Assembly (NCBI GenBank): GCA_028698395.1
Contig: JAQVDG010000056.1
Span: 1-9,359, forward strand
Direction of reading: 5' to 3'
Source: Weeksellaceae bacterium
Lineage (GTDB): Bacteria > Bacteroidota > Bacteroidia > Flavobacteriales > Weeksellaceae
Length of the DNA stretch: 9,359 nucleotides
The notes beneath the pieces were generated by a model. It saw nothing but the letters and a program-made list of their open reading frames with translations, made no database searches and was not told the origin of the DNA. Positions 1 through 5,636 of this stretch are shown here, piece by piece. Made by a program: the position numbers and the translations under genes. Positions within the stretch are counted from its first letter, which is position 1; each line of letters starts with the position of its first letter.

Positions 1-492
1 AATCAAATACCAACGATTCCGACTTTCTTTTAATGCGTAAGGCGCAACAAAAATCTGGCTTTCCTCCTCGGGGAAATATTTTCGGTAGATGAAACTTATC
101 TCAGAATTCGCCAAAATGGCTTTTACCAAAAAATGAAAATGCTCATTCCCGGTTGGTTTGCGGTTTTCGGCCAACACAAAATCAGGCATTCCGGTTTGCA
201 GATTCACCGAAGAAAATATTTCAAATGCCTCAACGGTATCCGTTATTATCGAATTCTCAACAGATTCCTCATCAATGAAATAACCTCCACTTTCATATCG
301 AACTTCAATGTGAAACTCATTCCTTATGATAGCAATGTCTCTCTTGATAGTTCTTTCGCTAAACCCTGTTTTTTCTTCCACAAATCGTTCTTCCAACTTT
401 CGAATGATAAATTCAATAGACGGATTTTTCCCTCTCCGGTTTTCGTTTCGTAGGAGCTGCAATAAATAGAAAATACGTAAATATTTCTTCAT
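1..492 (-). CDS. WYL-domain transcriptional regulator, N-terminal part (cut by window edge)
   Basis: This reading frame runs from an ATG at 492 to the window edge without a stop, giving 164 residues of a longer protein. The N-terminus (about residues 1-75) reads as a DeoR/YafY-like winged helix: a hydrophobic first helix (MKKYLRIFYLLQLL), a region with FSERTIKRDI near residues 44-53 that fits the recognition helix, and an RYESGGYFI wing. After a linker, residues 130-164 match the start of a WYL domain, with ISFIYRKY, then APYALKESRNRWYLI, which carries the usual P-x(n)-WYL pattern. WYL regulators sense ligands, in some cases nucleic acids or nucleotides, and often control neighbouring genes; the target here is unknown and could lie beyond the edge. 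An in-frame TGA at 508-510 and no other ATG before it support this start. It lies 42 nt downstream of the preceding minus-strand gene, and a large palindrome sits in that gap. I see no promoter matching TAnnTTTG directly upstream. Confidence 0.8.
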   Translation of the reverse strand, partial: MKKYLRIFYLLQLLRNENRRGKNPSIEFIIRKLEERFVEEKTGFSERTIKRDIAIIRNEFHIEVRYESGGYFIDEESVENSIITDTVEAFEIFSSVNLQTGMPDFVLAENRKPTGNEHFHFLVKAILANSEISFIYRKYFPEEESQIFVAPYALKESRNRWYLI

Positions 493-509
493 AAAATGGG
501 ATGCCAGTC

Positions 510-542
510 AGCCCTAACAGGGTTTCAAACCCTGTTAGGGCT
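510..542. repeat. Perfect 16+16 bp palindrome, REP-like
   Basis: The arm AGCCCTAACAGGGTTT (510-525) is followed by one base and then by its exact reverse complement AAACCCTGTTAGGGCT (527-542). No run of T follows the stem on either strand, so it is not a standard intrinsic terminator, although RNA from either strand would fold into a very stable hairpin. It is much more GC-rich than its surroundings. Short CCCTGTTAGGG-type palindromes fit the REP-like elements of Bacteroidetes genomes, some of which are associated with IS200-like (RAYT) transposases; that assignment is inference, since only one copy is visible here. It overlaps the last codons and stop codon of the minus-strand gene at 535-810. 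Confidence 0.75.
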
Positions 543-810
543 CTAAATTTAATAAAAACTCCAAAATCGACTCCTCATCCAAACCGATTTGTTTTTCCAA
601 TTCCTCTACTGAACCGTGCCCGATGAATTCATCCGGGTAAGCTTTTCTTATAATTTTTCCTTTGAATGCCTTTTCTGAAGCATATTCCAAAATCGCATCG
701 CCAAATCCACCGCTCAAAATTCCGTCTTCAAAACTAATAACAAAAATGATAATAGCGATATAGAAAAAAGCTACAAATCCACTTCCAAATAATCCCAATA
801 ACTCTTCCAT
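535..810 (-). CDS. Small membrane-anchored protein with a DXP-synthase C-terminal tail
   Basis: This 91-residue protein has two parts. Residues 8-26 form one strongly hydrophobic segment (FVAFFYIAIIIFVIS at its end), a likely membrane anchor. Residues 27-87 align well by eye with the extreme C-terminus of 1-deoxy-D-xylulose-5-phosphate synthase: FEDGILSGGFGDAILE corresponds to the family's EE/ED-x(3)-GGFGS-x-(V/I)LE, YPDEFIGHGSVEEL to its G-(I/L)-PD-x-FIEHGS-x-x-L, followed by the IGLDEESI segment. The thiamine-diphosphate-binding and pyrimidine-binding domains of DXS are absent, so DXS activity is not expected. The frame is open and compact, which suggests a maintained gene rather than a decaying one. 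It lies 29 nt downstream of the DUF59 gene on the same strand and probably shares its promoter. Automatic pipelines could mislabel it as dxs. The last two codons and stop come from the palindrome at 510-542. Function unknown; a remnant of a truncated dxs copy is the alternative. Confidence 0.75.
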   Translation of the reverse strand: MEELLGLFGSGFVAFFYIAIIIFVISFEDGILSGGFGDAILEYASEKAFKGKIIRKAYPDEFIGHGSVEELEKQIGLDEESILEFLLNLEP

Positions 811-839
811 AATTATTTTTTATAAAGCTAGTTTAAATA

Positions 840-1166
840 TCACAAAAACCCTAACTCAAACTTAGCCTCTTCGCTCATCATATCTCTATCCCAAGGCGGA
901 TCAAATGTTAGTTCTACTTCTGCATCCGTTACATATTCCAATTCCAATACCCTTTCTTTCACTTCCATCGGCATACTTTCGGCCACCGGACAGTTCGGAG
1001 TAGTCAAAGTCATCAAAACTTTTACTTCACCGTTTTCATTCACAAATGCGTCATAAATAAGACCTAATTCATAAATATCCACCGGAATTTCCGGGTCATA
1101 TATTGATTTAAAGGTTTCAACAAGCTTATTGCTGATTGAATCCATCTGTTCTTCTGTTAATGCCAT
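840..1166 (-). CDS. DUF59 (MIP18-type) Fe-S cluster assembly protein, SufT-like
   Basis: This 108-residue cytoplasmic protein is a single DUF59 domain, the usual length for the family. Diagnostic segments are DPEIPVDIYELGLIYD (residues 24-39), the LTTPNCP segment with the conserved cysteine at residue 59, and VELTFDPPWDRDMMSEEAK (84-102). Members such as SufT and eukaryotic MIP18/CIA2 help mature Fe-S proteins; PaaD in phenylacetate degradation is another branch. In Bacteroidetes such proteins are commonly encoded with SUF genes, so a role in Fe-S assembly or transfer is the best call. The suf genes themselves are not in this window. The ATG at 1166 lies about 23 nt downstream of a good promoter match on the minus strand (-7 element at 1189-1196). 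It is followed 29 nt later by the DXS-tail gene. sufT is a reasonable name but I leave the symbol empty because orthology is not proven. Confidence 0.9.
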   Translation of the reverse strand: MALTEEQMDSISNKLVETFKSIYDPEIPVDIYELGLIYDAFVNENGEVKVLMTLTTPNCPVAESMPMEVKERVLELEYVTDAEVELTFDPPWDRDMMSEEAKFELGFL

Positions 1167-1188
1167 TATACTAATTTTAAAATTTAGG

Positions 1189-1219
1189 CAAATTTACTTC
1201 AAATAAATTTTGGGTTCAA
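1189..1219 (-). promoter_or_regulatory. Bacteroidetes-type promoter for the DUF59 gene
   Basis: On the minus strand, TTG (1217-1219) is followed after 20 nt by TAAATTTG (1189-1196), a perfect match to the flavobacterial TTG-N17-23-TAnnTTTG pattern. A transcript starting a few bases downstream would have a leader of roughly 15-20 nt before the ATG at 1166. Recognised from pattern only. Confidence 0.55.
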
Positions 1220-1226
1220 ATATTTA

Positions 1227-1255
1227 CTGTAAGTCATTAAAAAATTGTACTTTTA
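1227..1255 (+). promoter_or_regulatory. Weak promoter candidate for radC
   Basis: On the plus strand, CTG (1227-1229) lies 18 nt before TACTTTTA (1248-1255). Each element has one mismatch to the TTG / TAnnTTTG pattern. The position, about 26 nt before the radC start, is suitable, but the match is weak. The region 1167-1281 is a divergent intergenic spacer, so a plus-strand promoter is expected somewhere in it. Confidence 0.3.
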
Positions 1256-1281
1256 ACTTTCTCTAACTAAAATATGCAACT

Positions 1282-1974
1282 ATGTCTTATAGTCAAAAAT
1301 CAATTAAAAACTGGGCAATGGACGACCGTCCCCGCGAAAAAATGATGGAAAAAGGCTCTCGTGCTTTGTCCGATTCAGAATTATTGGCAATCATTATGGG
1401 AAGCGGTTCCAAAGACATTTCTGCTGTAGAATTAGCAAAACAAATTTTGAATTCAGTAGATAATAATTGGAATAATTTATCAAAATTGAGTGTAAAAGAT
1501 TTGTGTCAATTTAAAGGAATTGGGCCGGCAAAAGCCATCAGCATTATCACTGCTTTAGAAATCGGAAGAAGAAAAGCCGCTCAAGATTTACCTAAAAAAC
1601 CACATATTACTTGTAGTAAAGATGTTTTTACACTGATGAACAGCATTTTAGGTGATTTGAAAGTAGAGGAATTTTGGGTGATTTATTTAAATCAAAAAAG
1701 CAAAGTCATTGGCAAAAAACAAATCAGCTTAGGTGGAATCAGTTTTACAGCTGTTGATTTGCGAATTATTTTTGAACAAGCTTTAAAAGAAAACGCTACC
1801 GGAATAATTCTGGTTCACAACCATCCTTCCGGAACACTAAAACCTAGTAATGCAGATAAAAAATTAACCGAAAGCATTAAAAATGCCGGAAATATATTGA
1901 ATATCGAACTTATAGAACATGTAATTATTACTCAGAAATCGTACTTTAGCTTCGTCGATGAAGGATTATTATAA
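1282..1974 (+). CDS. radC: RadC family JAB1/MPN+ (JAMM) domain protein
   Basis: This 230-residue protein has the full RadC (UPF0758) architecture and length. Residues 1-40 are the conserved N-terminus (KNWAMDDRPREKMMEKG, then ALSDSELLAIIMGSGS). A helix-hairpin-helix-like segment with CQFKGIGPAKA follows around residues 74-84. The JAMM metalloprotease-like domain covers about 110-230: Glu130 in VEEFWVIYLN, His179 and His181 in HNHPSG, Ser189 and Asp192 in PSNAD are the expected zinc ligands and active-site residues, all present. Despite the name, RadC has no established role in recombinational repair, and its biochemical activity is uncertain; related proteins sit on mobile elements, but this one has a chromosomal setting. 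The stop codon is directly adjacent to, or 15 nt from, the start of the next gene, so the two are probably cotranscribed. Confidence 0.95.
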   Translation: MSYSQKSIKNWAMDDRPREKMMEKGSRALSDSELLAIIMGSGSKDISAVELAKQILNSVDNNWNNLSKLSVKDLCQFKGIGPAKAISIITALEIGRRKAAQDLPKKPHITCSKDVFTLMNSILGDLKVEEFWVIYLNQKSKVIGKKQISLGGISFTAVDLRIIFEQALKENATGIILVHNHPSGTLKPSNADKKLTESIKNAGNILNIELIEHVIITQKSYFSFVDEGLL

Positions 1975-1989
1975 TTGAAACTAAACCGT

Positions 1990-3213
1990 ATGCAAAAAAT
2001 CTTGATTTTTACACCCAAAATAAGTCCGAGAATTCAGTATATTTTTGACTTTATTCTACAAGATTTTTCTGGAATTGACTATGAAATAACGACAAATATT
2101 CAATTTTTTGAAACCTCCGAAAAAATAAAAATTAATTATTCCGATTCAGAAATTCCAAATAGTTTTTTTCTTAAATCAGATAATTTTTTATTCGAATCCG
2201 GTACGAATAATTTATTGAATTTTAGTGATTTAAACAAAGTCGGGCAATGTTTTTTTGCTTTAAGTCGTTACGAAGAATACCAAATTCAGAAAAAAGACCA
2301 TCATCAACGGATTTCGGGAAAAAAAAGAGTTTACAAAACACCTTTTGTAGATGAATGGATTTTACAATTTCAATCTGAATTCCAAGAAAAATATCCGGAA
2401 ATAAAGTTCAAAAAACGGGAGTTTTCTTTATGGTTAAGTTGTGATGTCGATCAAACCTGGAAATACAAACATAAAGGTTTTAAACGACGTTGGGGAGCAA
2501 ATATCAGAGATTTAGCCCGATTGAATTTTAAAGAGATTTTAAAGAGAGAAACGGTGATTTCAGGAAAAGAAAAAGACCCTTTTGATACCTTTGATTATTT
2601 CAAATCTCTTCATGATTCCAAAAAAGTGGACAAATTGATTTTTTTCTGGTTATTGGGGAATTATGGAAAGTTTGACAAGAATAATCCGGTAAATAATTCG
2701 TTTTTTCAACAAAAAATAAGCGAAATATCGGCTTGGGCAGAATCGGGGTTACATCCTTCGTATGCTTCAAATTCAAACTTTAATCAATTAAAAATCGAAA
2801 AAAAACGATTAGAAAACATTCTGAATTTTCCAGTAAAAAAATCCCGTCAACACTATTTAAAACTGAATTTACCTGAAACTTATCAAAATTTATTAGCAGC
2901 CGGAATTACAGAAGATTATTCTATGGCGTATGCCGATGAAACCGGATTCAGAGCCGGAACTTGTACACCGTTTTATTGGTACGATTTGGAAAAAGAGAAA
3001 AAAACTGAGTTAAAAATTTATCCGTTTTGTGCAATGGAAGTGAGTATGCGCAATTATATGCAATTGAATCCTGAAGAAGCTATCGCTGAATTACAACGAT
3101 TAAAACATGAAATCCGAAAAGTTAAGGGCAATATGACGGTACTTTTTCATAATTCCAATTTAACCGAAGAATGGAAAGATTGGAAAAAAGTATTGGATTC
3201 TATCGCAAAATAA
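1990..3213 (+). CDS. Polysaccharide deacetylase-like protein with DUF7033-type N-terminus
   Basis: I start this gene at the ATG at 1990 (407 residues, MQKILIFTPKIS), because a start at 1975 would need a TTG immediately after the radC stop; the TTG start would add only five residues. Residues 1-130 resemble the N-terminal domain found before NodB-like barrels in Bacteroidetes (DUF7033 type), with FFALSRYEEY near 88-97. The C-terminal part looks like a divergent carbohydrate esterase 4 barrel: a DVD motif (Asp152, Asp154) at the end of WLSCDVD, GLHPSYAS (His255) in the place of the HxxxH metal motif, SRQHYL (Arg286), GFRAGT (319-324) and a late LFHNSN (His387). The second metal histidine is not in its canonical spacing, so catalytic activity is uncertain. 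No signal peptide is visible, suggesting cytoplasmic action on a soluble or nucleotide-linked sugar. It directly follows radC. Confidence 0.75.
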   Translation: MQKILIFTPKISPRIQYIFDFILQDFSGIDYEITTNIQFFETSEKIKINYSDSEIPNSFFLKSDNFLFESGTNNLLNFSDLNKVGQCFFALSRYEEYQIQKKDHHQRISGKKRVYKTPFVDEWILQFQSEFQEKYPEIKFKKREFSLWLSCDVDQTWKYKHKGFKRRWGANIRDLARLNFKEILKRETVISGKEKDPFDTFDYFKSLHDSKKVDKLIFFWLLGNYGKFDKNNPVNNSFFQQKISEISAWAESGLHPSYASNSNFNQLKIEKKRLENILNFPVKKSRQHYLKLNLPETYQNLLAAGITEDYSMAYADETGFRAGTCTPFYWYDLEKEKKTELKIYPFCAMEVSMRNYMQLNPEEAIAELQRLKHEIRKVKGNMTVLFHNSNLTEEWKDWKKVLDSIAK

Positions 3214-3218
3214 AAAAA

Positions 3219-3248
3219 CACCTGTTTTAATTTTACTCAAAACAGGTG
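3219..3248 (-). terminator. Intrinsic terminator of rpoD (shared convergent hairpin)
   Basis: CACCTGTTTT (3219-3228) and AAAACAGGTG (3239-3248) form a perfect 10 bp stem with a 10 nt loop. On the minus strand the stem is followed directly by a run of seven T (complement of the A run at 3212-3218), the classic intrinsic terminator arrangement, 24 nt after the rpoD stop. On the plus strand no T run follows, but the T at the end of the 5' arm and the stem could still slow RNA polymerase leaving the deacetylase-like gene. The A/T tract overlaps that gene's stop codon. Confidence 0.8.
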
Positions 3249-3272
3249 CCTCAATCTAAACATCATGAAAAA

Positions 3273-4139
3273 TTATCGACCAATGTAGGTCTTTAAAATT
3301 TTACTTCTTGAAGTATGCTTTAATCGTCGGATTGCTTTTTCTTTAATTTGACGAACGCGTTCGCGAGTCAAATCAAATGTTTCGCCTATTTCTTCCAAAG
3401 TCATTGGATGTGCTCCATTTAATCCAAAATAAAGTCGAATTAAATCTGCTTCTCGAGGAGTCAATGTTTGCAAAGCTCGTTCAATTTCAACTCGTAAAGA
3501 TTCCACCATTAATTCTACATCCGGACTTGGTGATTCTCCGGTATTTAAAACATCATATAAATTAGAATCTTCACCTTCTACCAAAGGAGCGTCCATAGAA
3601 ACATGACGACCGGAATTTTTCATTGATTCTTTCACGTCACTTTCGGACATATCCAATAATTCCGAAATTTCTTCTGCTGAAGGAGCTCGTTCATGTTCTT
3701 GCTCCAAAGTAGCATAGGCTTTATTAATTTTATTGATAGATCCAATTTTATTTAATGGCAGACGAACAATACGGGATTGCTCAGCCAAAGCTTGTAAAAT
3801 AGATTGACGAATCCACCAAACCGCATAAGAAATGAATTTAAATCCACGAGTTTCATCAAAACGTTGTGCCGCTTTGATTAAACCTAAGTTTCCTTCATTA
3901 ATCACATCCGGCAAGCTTAACCCTTGATTTTGGTATTGTTTAGCCACCGAAACAACAAATCGTAAATTTGCTTTGGTCAATTTTTCCAAAGCCACCCGAT
4001 CTCCGGCTTTAATTCGTTGAGCCAACTCAACTTCTTCATCGGCTGTAATTAAATCAACTTTTCCAATTTCTTGAAGGTATTTGTCTAAAGAAGCTGTTTC
4101 CCGATTGGTGACCTGCTTCGTAATTTTCAGCTGTCGCAT
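3273..4139 (-). CDS. rpoD: RNA polymerase primary sigma factor (sigma-70 family, RpoD/SigA)
   Basis: This 288-residue protein directs core RNA polymerase to housekeeping promoters. The order is region 1.2 (about 15-50, [24 protein letters not shown]), region 2 (54-123, with [15 protein letters not shown] and [13 protein letters not shown] for -10 recognition and melting), region 3 (130-210) and region 4 (222-275, with the helix-turn-helix [22 protein letters not shown] binding the upstream element). Region 1.1 and the long non-conserved insert of E. coli RpoD are absent, and the length fits the Bacteroidetes primary sigma factor, which recognises TTG / TAnnTTTG rather than TTGACA / TATAAT. 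It is monocistronic: a hairpin terminator lies just after the stop, and a 170 nt spacer separates it from the upstream operon. A group 2 sigma factor is the alternative, but region 1.2 and the close match to the Bacteroidetes form make the primary factor much more likely. Confidence 0.95.
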   Translation of the reverse strand: MRQLKITKQVTNRETASLDKYLQEIGKVDLITADEEVELAQRIKAGDRVALEKLTKANLRFVVSVAKQYQNQGLSLPDVINEGNLGLIKAAQRFDETRGFKFISYAVWWIRQSILQALAEQSRIVRLPLNKIGSINKINKAYATLEQEHERAPSAEEISELLDMSESDVKESMKNSGRHVSMDAPLVEGEDSNLYDVLNTGESPSPDVELMVESLRVEIERALQTLTPREADLIRLYFGLNGAHPMTLEEIGETFDLTRERVRQIKEKAIRRLKHTSRSKILKTYIGR

Positions 4140-4200
4140 TCTTGTATTTTTATTTAAATGGTTTTGTTACAATATAGGTGATACTATACATATACGGAAG

Positions 4201-4231
4201 AAAGGATGAAAATGTTACAAATTCATCCTTT
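4201..4231. repeat. Perfect 10+10 bp inverted repeat in the rpoD upstream region
   Basis: AAAGGATGAA (4201-4210) and TTCATCCTTT (4222-4231) pair perfectly around an 11 nt loop. It lies between the aldehyde dehydrogenase stop (4310) and the rpoD start (4139). On the minus strand it is followed by CTTCCGT, with only a weak T content, so it is a poor intrinsic terminator; on the plus strand it is followed by an AT-rich stretch but there is no plus-strand gene to terminate. It overlaps the candidate rpoD promoter, so an operator or leader hairpin is possible. The rest of 4140-4309 is AT-rich and shows no gene. Confidence 0.5.
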
Positions 4232-4248
4232 ATTATTTTAATAATCAA
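4218..4248 (-). promoter_or_regulatory. Candidate promoter of rpoD
   Basis: On the minus strand TTG (4246-4248) is followed after 20 nt by TGAATTTG (4218-4225), one mismatch (G for A at position 2) from TAnnTTTG. The spacing equals that of the two better promoters in this window. The predicted start would give a leader of roughly 70 nt before the rpoD ATG at 4139. The -7 element lies within the loop and one arm of the inverted repeat at 4201-4231. Confidence 0.4.
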
Positions 4249-4309
4249 TTTTTAGATTGATAATCAAATGTTTATATTTTTGTTTTTTTAATTTTTTTGT
4301 GGTAATTTT

Positions 4310-5626
4310 TTATTCTTTTGAAAAAACAATGGTTTTGGTATTTACAAATTCATGAATTCCGTCGATTGACAATTCACGTCCATAACCTGATTTTTTTACT
4401 CCACCAAATGGCAATTGCGGATCAGAACGCACCAATTGATTAAAGAAAACAGCTCCTTCTTCAAATAAATGAACTTTATTTTTGTATTTAGCTACATTTC
4501 CGGTACAAACTGAAACACCTAAACCAAAATTAGATTGGTTGCTTAATTCTACTGCTTCTTCAAAAGATTTTATTTTTGTCACCACAGCTACCGGACCAAA
4601 GGTTTCTTCTGTGAAAACCGGCATTTCCGGACTTACATTTACCAAAAGTGTTGGTTCATAAAAAGCTTCTTTTCGCTTTCCTCCTACTGCAATTTCAGCT
4701 CCCATTTTCACCGATTGCTTGACTTGCTTTTCTAAATCTTCTGCCAAATCAACTCGTGCTAAAGGTCCGATTTCAGTAGTTGGGTCAAAAGGATCACCCA
4801 TTTTCAATTGTCGAATCCGATATGATAACTCTTGCACAAATTCATCATAGATTCCTTCTTGAATTAAAAAACGTTTGGCTGCAATACAACTTTGTCCGGC
4901 ATTCCGAAAACGAGCATTCATTGCTTTTTCCATCACATTGTCTAAATCAGCATCATCCAACACTATAAAAGCATTGCTTCCACCTAACTCTAACACTGAT
5001 TTTTTAATATTTCTTCCGGCAATGGAAGCTACTGAAGCTCCGGCCTTTTCGCTTCCGGTCAAAGAAACTGCTTTAATAAAAGGATAATCAAGTAAAACCT
5101 CAACATCAGAACTGTTTAAATTCAAATTGAAATACGTTCCTTCTTCAAATCCGGCTTCTCTGAAAATTTCTTCAATCAACTGAGCCGACTTGGGAACATT
5201 ACTTGCATGTTTTACTACTACTGTATTTCCGGCTAAAATTGTAGGAATCGCAAAACGAAAAACCTGCCAAAAAGGGAAATTCCAAGGCATAACACCCAAA
5301 ATCACACCAAAAGGTTCATAGCGAACTACTGCATCATAACGAGAAGTTGAATATTTTTTATCTTTTAAAAATTCTTCACAATTTTCAACATAAAACCGAC
5401 AATTCAATGCTGATTTTTCAATTTCAGCAATGGATTCAAAAACAGGTTTTCCCATTTCTTCGGTAATAATTTTAGCGAATTCTTCTTTTCGTTCCTCCAA
5501 AATCTGACCTACTTTCAGCATTTTTTCAAGTGGTCTGTTGAAATATGTATTTTTATTTTTAAGAAATAATTGATTGGCTCTATTTACTTTTTCCAGAGCT
5601 TCCTCAATTGTGATTTTTACGGACAT
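4310..5626 (-). CDS. NAD(P)-dependent aldehyde dehydrogenase, succinate-semialdehyde type
   Basis: This 438-residue cytoplasmic enzyme oxidises an aldehyde to the acid with NAD(P)+. It is a complete ALDH superfamily member: cofactor-binding segment GVMPWNFPFW with Asn115, VVVKHASNVPKSA with Lys139, LTGSEKAG (Rossmann loop, about 189-196), the general base Glu214 in LELGGSNAFIV, the catalytic Cys247 in NAGQSCIAAKR, EETFGPVAVV (341-350), and the C-terminal PFGGVKKSGYGRELSIDGIHEFVNTKT. The sequence style and short length fit the Sad/YneI-like group of succinate-semialdehyde dehydrogenases, which complete GABA or related catabolism by making succinate; exact substrate is inferred. It begins 10 nt after the stop of the glutamate-synthase-like gene and is almost certainly cotranscribed with it. 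The pairing suggests a link to glutamate or semialdehyde metabolism, but this is not proven. Confidence 0.9.
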   Translation of the reverse strand: MSVKITIEEALEKVNRANQLFLKNKNTYFNRPLEKMLKVGQILEERKEEFAKIITEEMGKPVFESIAEIEKSALNCRFYVENCEEFLKDKKYSTSRYDAVVRYEPFGVILGVMPWNFPFWQVFRFAIPTILAGNTVVVKHASNVPKSAQLIEEIFREAGFEEGTYFNLNLNSSDVEVLLDYPFIKAVSLTGSEKAGASVASIAGRNIKKSVLELGGSNAFIVLDDADLDNVMEKAMNARFRNAGQSCIAAKRFLIQEGIYDEFVQELSYRIRQLKMGDPFDPTTEIGPLARVDLAEDLEKQVKQSVKMGAEIAVGGKRKEAFYEPTLLVNVSPEMPVFTEETFGPVAVVTKIKSFEEAVELSNQSNFGLGVSVCTGNVAKYKNKVHLFEEGAVFFNQLVRSDPQLPFGGVKKSGYGRELSIDGIHEFVNTKTIVFSKE

Positions 5627-5636
5627 AACTATTTAG

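Noticed and set aside
133..453. Open plus-strand frame of 106 codons
   Set aside because: It is antisense to the WYL regulator, whose minus-strand frame has clear family motifs; the plus-strand product has no recognisable domain.
510..542. Palindrome as a CRISPR repeat or intrinsic terminator
   Set aside because: Only one copy is present with no spacer array, and neither strand has a T tract after the stem.
535..810. Complete 1-deoxy-D-xylulose-5-phosphate synthase gene broken by a frameshift
   Set aside because: The 29 nt before its start codon lead straight into the intact DUF59 gene, so there is no room for the missing domains at this locus.
3377..3565. Short plus-strand frame inside rpoD
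   Set aside because: It is antisense to the conserved region 3-4 coding sequence of rpoD and has no promoter or domain.
4201..4231. Hairpin as the terminator of the aldehyde dehydrogenase operon
   Set aside because: The stem is about 80 nt past the stop and is followed on the minus strand by CTTCCGT rather than a T run; kept only as an inverted repeat.
4780..5087. Two overlapping plus-strand frames
   Set aside because: Both are antisense to the aldehyde dehydrogenase active-site region and overlap each other.
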